From Dinochytrium kinnereticum (taxonomy: Eukaryota; Chytridiomycota; Chytridiomycetes; Chytridiales; Chytridiaceae), in contig JADGJT010000046.1 in NCBI GenBank assembly GCA_027604005.1, positions 1 through 43,947 on the forward strand: a DNA stretch of 43,947 bases, read 5' to 3'. The notes beneath the pieces were generated by a model, which had not been told where the DNA came from, did not search any database, and was given only the letters and a program-made list of their open reading frames with translations. Positions within the stretch are counted from its first letter, which is position 1. The number at the start of each line of letters is the position of its first letter. Both the position numbers and the translations under genes were made by a program. Below are positions 23,113 through 33,100 of this stretch, one piece after another.

Positions 23113-26100
23113 ATGCACTTTGTGAGGCCGTTCGAGCTGCCCGTACCAACCACCCTCACCCTAACACAAACCCATCTAACATGGACCTCCAACCTCGAAC
23201 TAGGTAACCAACAACAACCCCTCCCTTCACCCCCCTACCTTCAACATCCCTCAAACTAACGCTCCCCCTCTCCCGCCCTTTTCTTTTACCCTCTCCCCTC
23301 CTCCCCACGTGGCTCCATCACGCAGCACATCGACCCACTCACACCCTTCCCCTCGCTTCCATCTACGCCGTCACGACCCGCATCACATCGTTTGAATCAC
23401 CTGGAGGACGATATGACGACGCACATGACGCGGATGCGGTTTCGGTGCTGGTGCATTGCGTGAAGGGTGGGAAGGGCGTTGGGGAGGTTTTGGAGGGGGT
23501 TGTGGAGTTTAGGGTGAGGAGGGGGAGTGGTGGTGGTGGAGAGGAGGGTGAGGAGGTGAGGAGGAGGGTTTTGGAGGCTGCTGGTGGGTTGATTTTTTTC
23601 TCTTCGTTTTGTTGGTTGTTTTTTTTTTTTATTTCGTTTGGGTTATGTTTCTTTTCTCTTGGTGGTTTGGTGGGAAGAAGGGTTTTTGGAGGTGGGGAGG
23701 GATGGAAGGGATATGGCGATGAACGCGGTTTTGCTTCTTTTTTTATTTTTGTTCGTTTATTTTTGTTCTTTTGTTTTCGCGGGGCTACGCGTTGGTCACA
23801 TCTACTCCATGTTTGCGGGGAGGTAAAGATAGGTGGATGGGTGATGAGGCGATGGGAACTCACAACTCAACTCCTCGTTTCCGATTTCTCCACAAAACTA
23901 TCAAACAACCATACCGCTATCATTAAGAGAATCTCACGAACATAATTTCTCTCTCACCCCTTCTTGTTTTATAATGACAGGCCTGACGATCCCCCGAACC
24001 ATCCTTGCGGTCGTTAACCCAAGAAGCTCTCAGAACGGGGAAACGGTGTTCAGTGAGAGGGTCGCGCCAGCGCTTTCTTTGGCTGGGGTTGAGGTAGAGG
24101 TGTTGGGTGAGTTCTTTTCCTTCATTCCTTTTTTTTTCTTTTCTTTTTGGGGGCTTGTTTCTTTCCTTTCCTTTTCTCGTTTCCCTCCCCGTCTCTCCCC
24201 CCCCCCCCCAAACCTTTTTTGACCCATCGTGGGTTGCTCTTTTTTTGTTTGTTGTTGACTCACTTTTTTTTTTTTCGTTGCGGTGGTTAGTCTCGGAGAA
24301 ACCTTTGAAAATGATGGGGGTTTTGAGGGGTTTTGAGGGGTTGGATAGGTTTTCTGGGATCTTGGTCTGTGGTGGGGACGGGATCGTTCATGAGGTTATT
24401 AATGTGAGTCATGCTCATCTTTAGTAGTTGTTGTTGTCTTCTTTCTCTTTTGCGAGGGGTTGGAGGTTTGCGTTGAGTTTTTTGGTTTGAGTAGGAGTGC
24501 ATTTTGAGTGAGGTGCGGAGGGTTTGCTTTTGTGGTTCGGGGGGGGGGGGGGAGAGGTTAATGGGATTCGTTTCGTTTGTTGACTTGGATGGGCGGAGGT
24601 TGGTGACAGACGGATCGGGCAACAGATAAGGAGGGATGTTGGTATCAGTCCGGAGCGACGGGAAGGAAAGGAGGTCAATAGGGCTTTTGAGGAAGATTGT
24701 TACCGGAATGAGTGTGGCTGAATGGCGAGCGTAGGGGTAAATAGAACTTCGGGAAGTGATGGGAAGGCGGGTGTGTGAAGACTTTTTTTAGGTAGCGGGT
24801 TTTTTGGAGAAAGGAGTAAGGGGGGGGGGGGTTAGGGTTGAATCCGATTTTTTTATTTTACTTTTTTTAAGCCCTCTAATTCTCTTGGTTACCTCTGTTC
24901 GGTGTTGTTTAGGGAATGTTGACGAGACCGGATTGGGAGAGCGCATGCAAGATTCCTGTTGTTGTTGTGCCGGCAGGTTAGTCTTTTTTTCATTTCATTT
25001 CTTTTCTTTTGGTTTGGTGGTTGTTTTTTTTGCTTTTAGTTCTGGTGGTGTTGCTTTATGTCTTTTGTTGAATGGTTGGGCTGTTTTTCTGTTGTTGTTT
25101 TTTTTAATGTGATAGACGGGGGTAGGATTTTGCTTATAGGTCCATACGCTGACTTCCACCCTCCTCCCTCTACTTCCACCCTCCTCCCTCTCTATCCGAC
25201 TTTATTTTCACTGTTTTTTATCTATCCTTTTCTCAAGCACCCCTTTGTTTTGCATCGACTTAAACCAACACACACAAATCTAACTCCCATACCTCTTTCT
25301 CTCTCTCAAAAAAAACAAAACAAAAACGAAATAAAACAGGCAAAACCAATCATCAGGCAACCTCCCTAAAAATCACCCACCCCCTGCTCTCCGTCCTCTC
25401 CCTCCTCCACTCCCCCCCAACCCCCCATCCCGTCATAGGCCTGACGACCATGTCCGGTCTCCGCGTCTTTGCCCACAGTCAAATCCAATGGATACCCCCT
25501 GACCGATCCCAAGACTCCTTCCTCACCTCCTTGTTCCGACCACGCGCCGCACCAAATCTCTTTGGTTTCCACCACCTTCCCCCAGGAGGAGGCAGCGCCC
25601 CCGTGAAAGTGCAAGGCAACCCCCCACCCCGTCGAAACCAACCTGGACCCCCATTACGCCACCCGTGCCTCGCACCCTCCTCGTTACCCCTTGGATGGGA
25701 ATCGACGTCATTCAGCGGGAGGGTGACGGTTGAGATGTCTGCGACGTCTTGCCCGAACCTCGTTGTATTGACTCGGGTTGGAAGGGTTGAGGCTGTGGCG
25801 ATGCTTGTTACGCTTGTGCCGCCTGGAAGTGATGCTGTTGTTCAACCGAGGTATGGGATGAACTTAAGGTGCGTCAAGGATGGACGGATGGTGGTTGATG
25901 GAGAATGTATGGAGGCTGGGCCGTTTGCTGCTGAGGGGGTTGTTGGGGGGGTGAGGTTTTTGGAGTGTCCTGAAGGGGTGTTGGAGATGCTTAAGGGGCA
26001 GTGGGGGGAGAGGAGACGGGTGGAGAGACGAAGGGAGAGGGGGATGGGGACGATGGAGGAGGATGAGGACGAAGATGAGGATGATGATGATGATGAATCC

Positions 26101-26472
26101 TCTCCGCTGCGCACCGATTGGCGAACGCTCTTTACCAACACGCTGATAACGCTCGTACTCGACCCGGTGGAGGCCACACTAGCGCGTCGTCGTAACGAGA
26201 AGGTGGCGAGAAGACGACGACGTCTTGCGAAGGGGGGGGTGAGCCTGGTCGCTGAGCATAAGGAGGGTGAAGAGGAGGATGGGGTTGGGAAGGCTGTAGN
26301 NNNNNNNNNCCAGCCGGTCCGTACCCCCCGGTCTGCGTTTGTTTTTTGCCGTGGGGGGGTTTGGGTTGGGGGTGGAGGTCGGGGGTTTGGGGTTGGGTGG
26401 TTGGGTGGTTTTGGGATTGAGGGGCTTCAGGAGTGGATTGGGAGGGTTTTATGGCCCTTTGGTGGGGTTTGA
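23113..26472 (+). CDS. Sphingosine/diacylglycerol-kinase-like protein, interrupted by an assembly gap
   Basis: Six exons reconstructed: 23113-23203, 23326-23583, 23981-24106, 24291-24403, 24913-24976, and 25340 onward. The last exon runs through ten Ns at 26300-26309 to a stop at 26470-26472 if the gap keeps frame. The lipid-kinase catalytic core is clear: ILAVVNPRSSQNG, then GILVCGGDGIVHEVINGML split by an intron, TRPDW, and VVVVPAG. Later blocks are ITHPLLSVLSLL, GLRVFAHSQIQW, and near the end a VVDGE strand followed by AGPFAAEG, as in sphingosine/ceramide kinases. The expected block after QIQW (SD-x-D...SE...R..G..RF) is not found. It is replaced by Pro/Arg-rich sequence, so the enzyme is strongly diverged, decayed or misassembled there. 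An acidic run (about 26056-26100) and Arg-rich tail follow. Intron 23584-23980 is long and may hide another exon. Confidence 0.62.
26300..26309. other. 10-N assembly gap
   Basis: Exactly ten Ns interrupt the last exon of the lipid-kinase-like gene. A round number suggests a placeholder and not a measured length, so the reading frame after it is unknown. Sequence on both sides is very G-rich, a common cause of dropout. Confidence 0.98.
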
Positions 26473-27242
26473 GTGGGCGGGATTGTTGAAGAGAGGTGTT
26501 TTGTTTGTTGTGTTGTTGGAGTAGAGTTCTATATTGATTTTTTTATATTTTATTTTATTTTTATACTCTGTTACCCCCTTCTTCTCCCTGTTCGTACCTT
26601 TTCCTCCTTCTCTATTATTACTTGATTTGGGCGAGAGAGGAACATGTAGGGTTGACATTTTTTTTTTTCTCTCTCTTTCTTCACTATCTTTTTTCAGTTT
26701 AATACTCATTGTTTACCATGGAGGTGTTAAAGGGTGGGATGACTGGGATGGATTTTTTATAAGAGGAGGAGATGAAGGTGGGGATGTGGTTGTCTGGGAA
26801 GCGGAAGGCATGGGGGTTTCTTTTTCTTTAGACGATCATTCTACATATAATATTTGATACTTTGCTGTTTGTTTGTTTCCGTTCTTTTTTTTCTCCCTCC
26901 CGTTACTTCTCTGAGGTTGAGCAGGGAGATGGGGATGCTTGCGACTCGGAAAAGAGCCAGGAGGAGGTGGGCGAGTGCGGCGTTCGAGGGTGTTCGTCCC
27001 CCTCCCAAAGGCAGACGGTTGGATGGCTGGGTTTGTTCGAAATTGAATTCATCGAAAGGAATCTTGAGGCTGACCCTCTCACAGCTCCGTCCTTCCTTCC
27101 CCCTTCCTTCGTTCGTTCGTTCCCGCACACGCAGAAAGACGGCATCGACACTCCTTCACCGCTCACACGGCCCTCCAGCCATCATCCACAGGCATCGAAC
27201 CCTTTGTCTCTGCCAAAAGAACAGGAGGCCTACCCCCACACC
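26473..27242. other. Intergenic region between lipid-kinase-like and membrane-protein genes
   Basis: AT-rich then mixed DNA without a supported gene. An open frame runs into the next coding region from 26862 but contains no ATG before 27243, so it is treated as leader. The 3' end of the upstream gene and the promoter of the downstream one must lie here. Confidence 0.5.
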
Positions 27243-28685
27243 ATGCCCCACCGTCGCGCCTTCTCCATCGAAAAGTCCCGCCACTCCTCTCCTCCTCCTC
27301 CACCGCCCCTTCACCCACCGCACGAAGCCGTCATTCACCTCGCTCAGCACACCAACCGATGGTCCACCGACGACGACGACGACGAGGACCGCTCAGTTTT
27401 CTGGAGACCCTTTAATATCCCTGATGAGCCTATTGGGCCGGGGGTCCCGGATCCATTGTTTCCTCCTCTTCCTGTTCCTGAGGAGATGCCTGTTGTTCCA
27501 GATCCGCAGCCTGTGGTGATTGTGAGCACGGCTTTTGACGAGGTGTCGAGCCAGACGACGGGTGTTGAGGTTGTGACGAGTCAGACGACGAGTGTTGAGG
27601 TTGTGACGAGTCAGACGACGGGTGTTGAGGTTGTGTCGAGTCAGACGACGGGTGAAGTTGTTGCGACGGATGTTGTCACGACGACGTCGACGACGACATC
27701 GATAGCAACGGAGGGGGGTGGTTCGTCATCGAGTTTAACTGTGACAGAGTCGCAGCCTTTTCCAAAGACGACGGCGTTTATCGGGATCATCGTGGCTGTA
27801 TTTGCAATCACCGTTGCCGCGATAGCCATCCTTGCGTTTCTGTGGGCGAGACGACGCGCGCAGGGCAAGCCGTTGCCTGTCATCAAACCACGTCGGCAAT
27901 CGTCTTTGGAGAACATTGGCATCCACGCTCCCCCAAAGCCAGACAGCTCGTTGGGGGGTGCAACAACGGCGACGACTCAATTGTTGGGCGGGATTCCTCC
28001 TTCTCGTCCTCCGCCAGAGATTGTAGCGCCACAAGGATCAGAGGAGGATGTGAATCGAAACATCACCGTTCGGACGGACGGATCGGGTCACTCTTGGGCG
28101 ACTGGAGCGAGTTACTTCAATTTCAACGTTCACCCTTTCTGGTCGGGAGAGGCGAAGGAGGGAGGGGAGGAGGACAGGCAGCATCTTAATCCTTCTCAAC
28201 CTCCACTTCAGGGGGATGGGGAGGAATCTGTCGGGGTTGCAACCGAAGTTTTGGTTAATCGTGACCTTCCGTCCCTCCCTCCTTCTTCATCCTCTGATGA
28301 AGTGCCAACATCAACCTATGAGATCCCACCCCCCTCCTCATCATCAACCTACGAAATAACACCTCCCTCTACAATTGAAAAGACCCCATTCCCAGCCACC
28401 CTTGTCCTTCCCTCCTTCACGCCCCTCGCGACCCCGACAGGAACCCCTATATCGTCTTCTGCGATTTATGAGGAGCTTCCGGTTGATCGGGTGATTGTTG
28501 TGTCGCCTTCTGCAATGACATTTGAAGGAACGCCAGTTGGGGCTGATTTGGAGGAGTTGCCTGTTGCTCCTCCGAGGGGGGATGCTAGCCGTGGGACGTC
28601 GGTTGCTTCTTCGGCGGTTACTGTTGGGAGGGAGAATACTTTTGGGGATGGGGGGGTTAAGGAGCCTGTTATTGATGAACGATGA
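27243..28685 (+). CDS. Single-pass membrane protein with Ser/Thr-rich ectodomain and tandem repeats
   Basis: One uninterrupted exon of 480 aa; 27243 is the first ATG of the frame. Residues 1-100 are Pro/Asp-rich. Four ten-residue repeats of the form (S/T)SQTT(G/S)VEVV occupy residues 102-141, followed by a Thr/Ser-rich stalk. A strong hydrophobic helix at about 178-203 (AFIGIIVAVFAITVAAIAILAFLWA) ends in RRRAQGK, which by the positive-inside rule puts the C-terminal 275 residues in the cytosol. That tail is Pro/Ser-rich and disordered. There is no cleavable signal peptide. The layout recalls fungal Mid2/WSC-type wall stress sensors and cell-surface mucins, but no WSC cysteine domain is present, so this is an architectural resemblance only. 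It is one of the few genes in the window without introns. Confidence 0.72.
   Translation: MPHRRAFSIEKSRHSSPPPPPPLHPPHEAVIHLAQHTNRWSTDDDDDEDRSVFWRPFNIPDEPIGPGVPDPLFPPLPVPEEMPVVPDPQPVVIVSTAFDEVSSQTTGVEVVTSQTTSVEVVTSQTTGVEVVSSQTTGEVVATDVVTTTSTTTSIATEGGGSSSSLTVTESQPFPKTTAFIGIIVAVFAITVAAIAILAFLWARRRAQGKPLPVIKPRRQSSLENIGIHAPPKPDSSLGGATTATTQLLGGIPPSRPPPEIVAPQGSEEDVNRNITVRTDGSGHSWATGASYFNFNVHPFWSGEAKEGGEEDRQHLNPSQPPLQGDGEESVGVATEVLVNRDLPSLPPSSSSDEVPTSTYEIPPPSSSSTYEITPPSTIEKTPFPATLVLPSFTPLATPTGTPISSSAIYEELPVDRVIVVSPSAMTFEGTPVGADLEELPVAPPRGDASRGTSVASSAVTVGRENTFGDGGVKEPVIDER
27546..27665 (+). repeat. 30-bp in-frame tandem repeat, four copies
   Basis: Four consecutive 30-bp units encode SSQTTGVEVV, TSQTTSVEVV, TSQTTGVEVV and SSQTTGEVVA. 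The near identity at DNA level points to recent slippage or unequal exchange, so copy number may vary between strains. Confidence 0.9.
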
Positions 28686-30110
28686 TGGAATGTGGTTGTT
28701 CTTTGTTTCTTTTTGTTTGTGTGGTGTCTGACTGTGTATCTGTTGTCTTGCTTTTTCTTTCCTTTTCTTTTTTTAAAGAGTTTTTCTTTTCTTTTCTTTT
28801 TGTTTTGCTTATTGTCTTGTTCTGGTTCTTTTTTTTTTTTTTTGGTGTTGTTGTTGTTGTTACTTTTCTTTAAGGTGGTGGAGGCCTTTATAAACACTTG
28901 ATGTGAGATGAGTTGAGTCGTTAAGTTTCGGTTCGTATCTGTTCTCGATCACCCCTATCAGGGGGTTTTGACTTGAGTCAAAAGTGTTGTTAAACCTCTG
29001 TCTTCTTTTTTCTTCTTCCTTTTACTCCCCGCTCTTTCCACCAGTTTTCTGGCCGACCCCTAACAAGCCCTTTTAAAGGTTTTCTTAACCAATCTTTGAC
29101 AATGATTCCATGACGCGCCTTTGCGCTGATGTTTCCTTTGCTTATTCCTGAGTGAGGTTTTGAATGATGCGCTTTTCTTGTTTGTTAATTTTTTTGCTCC
29201 CTCCTACTCTACTCTTCTACCTGTGTTTTTATGTGTTGTTGTGGTTGTTTTTATTTTTATTTCAATAAAACTGTCTTTTATCTGTGTTTAATATTTCAAG
29301 TAGTTTTTTTGAGGGGGGGGTGGTTGTTAACAAAAAATCTTGGTGTTGATGCCTGAAATGCAAGAAAGAGGGAATGCTTGAGAGGAAAGGTTGGTTTTAT
29401 ATAAAGTCTGAAATATGATGATGAGAGGTTCAACCTTTCATAATCTTATCGTTTTTGCTTAACCTATTCGCATTACGTGCATTTTCATATTCTTCCCCTT
29501 TTTTTCCTAAACACGTTCCTTCCACCTCTTTCGACTTTTCACTGGGTTCAGGTGGGCCTCGCTCCGTTTCCATTTGTCTTTGCCTCCATCACGACGCGTT
29601 TGTGGGTGTTTGGGTTTCTCCCCTTTCTTCCTACCTCTGTCCCGCCCTCCGTTACATACCAGTCATGAGGGACCATCGCCTTCTTGTGTAGTTTATCTTA
29701 TTTTTTTCCACCGTATCGCGTTGTTGCCGTTGTTATTGTTTGGCTTCATTGCTTGGCTCTTTTTTTATGTTGAAAATGAATATATTGGCTTCTATTGTTT
29801 TTTTCTCTTTCAGATCTCGCTTGATTTCCGTAGGCTCCCAACGGGGGTGTTGCTTTCCTTTGCTTTGTCTTCCTTCTCTAAAAACCGCCAGTAAGTGATT
29901 TCTGTCAACCTCTCCTGCGATGCTATGTTAACCGCCCCCCCCCCAAAAAAAAAATAAAGATATCGGCGGTGGGTGTGAGGCGGTGCATTTCGAGGAGTGG
30001 GAAAGAAAATCAATGATTGGCCAGCTCGCACTATTTGAAAGTCCGAAAGGCAGAGCCAAGCATCAAGTGTTCTTTTCTCTGTGCAAACGAACTTTGCAGA
30101 ACACTCTTGA
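28686..30110. other. Intergenic region, no supported gene
   Basis: About 1.4 kb, T-rich near 28750-28880 and 29700-29830. Open frames encode only Phe/Ser/Leu low-complexity sequence. It holds the 3' end of the membrane-protein gene (an AATAAA at 29264-29269) and the promoter region of the long repeat-protein gene. No RNA gene was recognised. Confidence 0.5.
29264..29269 (+). terminator. AATAAA poly(A) signal candidate of the membrane-protein gene
   Basis: Nearest clear plus-strand hexamer after the stop at 28685, but 578 bp away, in T-rich DNA. It would imply a long 3' UTR, so the call is tentative. Confidence 0.3.
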
Positions 30111-33100
30111 ATGGAAGCAATGAACGCTCTTGTTGAGGCCGTCATGGCCCCATCTGCATGCGGGGACGTGCCAAACAACGGTTCTGCTCCATGCATCGTC
30201 ACCACGCGAGACTTTACTGAAGGCCAGGGCAACGAGAGCGACTCGGATGGAGCCTCGGTCTACACCACGCCTGGGGGCGACGACTCGGACGCTTCATTCT
30301 ACAGCATCTCGGAAGGGAGCGAGAGCGGCGAGGTATCCGATGATGGTGAGCAGAGTGCGTTTGGTAGAGCGAACACTCTTCCCTTGGCGTTTGACCCGTC
30401 TCTCTAACCGTTTTTCCTGGCCTTTCTTTTTCCGTAGATGACAGAAACCCCCTAATTTCGGCTTCCTCGAGCGACGGCTTATTCAAGGCCTCTACTCCCA
30501 GAACTCGAGCATCCCCCTTTTCGTCTTTTGACAAAGCGAGCAAATCCTCCACCCCAGTCCGGTCACCAGCACTTGAGATTAGGAGGAGGGCAGACGAGGT
30601 AACCCTCAAAAAGGCTTCTTTTTCTTGGGTTTTTCATCCTTCTTTATTTTGCAGGTCATGGAGAAGCTCCAGAAAACTCTTTCCCGCGGCACTACACCGG
30701 TCAAGGAGTTTACGATGATGTCTCCAAAGACTCCTAGGTCACCACTATCTGACGTTAAGAAAAGGGCTGAGGAGGTAATCTATTCTTTTCTTTTCTCTCT
30801 GCTGATTATTCTCTTTGTAGGCCATGGCCAAGCTTGAAAGCATACTTTCTCGCGCCCCTACCCCAGTCAAGTTGGGTATGACCCAGTGTGAGCTGATCCG
30901 TATCCCCAAGACATCCGTTGCTCAGGAGACCATTGCTCAGAGAATCTTAGTTGCAGACGACTTTAAGGGACTCTCCGAGGAGCCCTGCCCTCCTTCTAAG
31001 GAGAAAGTTCCAAACATCTTCGCCGAGACTTTTGCTGTTGAGGAGGCTGGTAGCCAGTCCGTCTCTGAGGAGAGCATTATCCAAGCAACCGTTTTTGCAG
31101 AGGAAGTTGAGGGACCTTGCGCGGTGCCTTGCCCTCTTACTGAGGACCTGGTCTCCAGCAGCATTGCCGAGACTATTGTAGTTGAGGAGTCTGGTAGCAA
31201 GTCCGTCGTGGACGATGCCAGTGATCAGACGATCTTTAGTTTGAAGGACTTTAAGGGACCCTGCGAGGAGCCTTCTCCCATCGAAGAGCAAGTAATTGAT
31301 ACCATCATCGACGAAGTTTTAGCTGTAGAGGAGGCTGATGACCAGTCCGTCGCGAAGAAGACCATGACTGAGGCGATCTTTATGGCAGAAGAAGTTACAG
31401 GGCCTAGCGAGCAGCCTTCCCCTTTCACTGACGAGCCAGTTACTAAGGTTATCGCCGAGACTTTTGCTGTGGAGGAGGCTGGTGGCCAGTCATTCGCTGA
31501 TACCATTACCCAGACGATTTTTGCTGCAGAGGACGTTGAGCCCAGTAAAGAGCAAGTTCCTAGCTTCATCGCAAGGGCTTTTGCTGTTCAGGAGACTGGT
31601 AGGCAGTTGGACGGTAAGGGACCCTGCGAGGAGCTTATTGCAAAGGACGATAAGGGACCGTACGAGGAGACTACCCCTCCGATTAAGGGGCAGATTGTCA
31701 ATACCATCGCTGATAAATCTACCTTCCGCCAAAACCCGAGGTTTAACATTACCCAAGGTGATCTATCGATGCGACTATCTTCCGATATCACATTTAATGC
31801 ATCTGCGATTGCTACTGCTGAATCCGCAGCTACGACCACGACATTCTCAGGAAGCTCTCTTATGGCCGCTTTGGAAGATGGAGTTACGTCTTCTATTCCA
31901 AATGATTTTCCTGTTTTTTCAAATGGTTGTTGCCACCCCATTGCTCCGTCTTCCTCGCAGAGCTCACTTTTTCCTGCATTAGATGGCGATGCATCCATCA
32001 ACTTTAGCTCCTTTTCTTGTGCTCCTTTTAGATCCTCAGCATTATTGCAAGATTCGACGGTTGCCGCTTTCGATGACAGAAAGGCATTGACCGCTGATAT
32101 TCTTTCATCGTTGGCCAGTGTTTCTTCCTCAATGTCTTCCTCCACTACTTACAACTCCCTTCTCCCGGCTTTGGACGATGGATATTCGCCTACACGTCAG
32201 AACCTTAATATTTCAGGATTGGGCTCATCGGCGACACTCTCTTTCGACTATTTTTCAAGCTTGCTTGCTGGTGTTTCGATGCCAGATTTGACAGCCTTCG
32301 GGAATTCTGCTCTTGTTAGTGAACCATCAGTTTCGAACCCAGCAGTTGATTATTTGGCACCTCTCTCTTCGGATGAGGCGTTCCTCTCATCATTTCCCTT
32401 TTCTGATCCGCCTTTATCGCCATCAAATGCTTTGTCTTGGGATGCGTCATTTTATGCAGCTATGCTGTCTGCAGGCTTATTCGATAGCAGCTTGGCGAAC
32501 TCCAATCAGAATATCAACAGTCCCGGTGGTAACCTGCTTACCACCATGTCTAACCAAATCTCCTCAGGGTTAGAGGTGATGAAGACCGGGGAAATTGTAA
32601 GACGATATCGCTTATTCTCATTTAACTTTCTCCTAAGGTTGAAAAGAATGGAGAGAACGTCGATAACTTCTACGAGCCGGCAGCGGCTTCGATCGGGCTT
32701 CAGCTAACGACTTCCTCAGCCGGACGCTCTTCACTTGACTCGACAGACAGCTCCCTGGGGCTGGAGGAGGTAAAAGCGAGAGAAGAGGTATGTTCAATTA
32801 CCGTTGTTTCTATTTAACTATCGTTTCTATGGCAGTGCGGAATCGAAGGAGAAGCCAAGGATCTTACTGGCACTGCAGCTGCAGTCTTACAAGACGCTCT
32901 TATTGATAACACTTCTGCGATTCACAAAAAGTTTACTCAAACCACATTCGATGCAGTGGCCGAGGGAGATAGTTTTGTCGAGGCCTCTTGCTCGATCGAA
33001 GTGGATAAAGAGACACTGGGGATCAGTGAGCAAACGGACGATTCTGACGGGAAGATAGTTTTTGAGATTATGAATGCTGTCGATGAACAAGAATGTGATG

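Noticed and set aside
26862..27242. N-terminal extension of the membrane protein
   Set aside because: The frame is open but has no ATG before 27243, and the extension shows no signal peptide or conserved feature.
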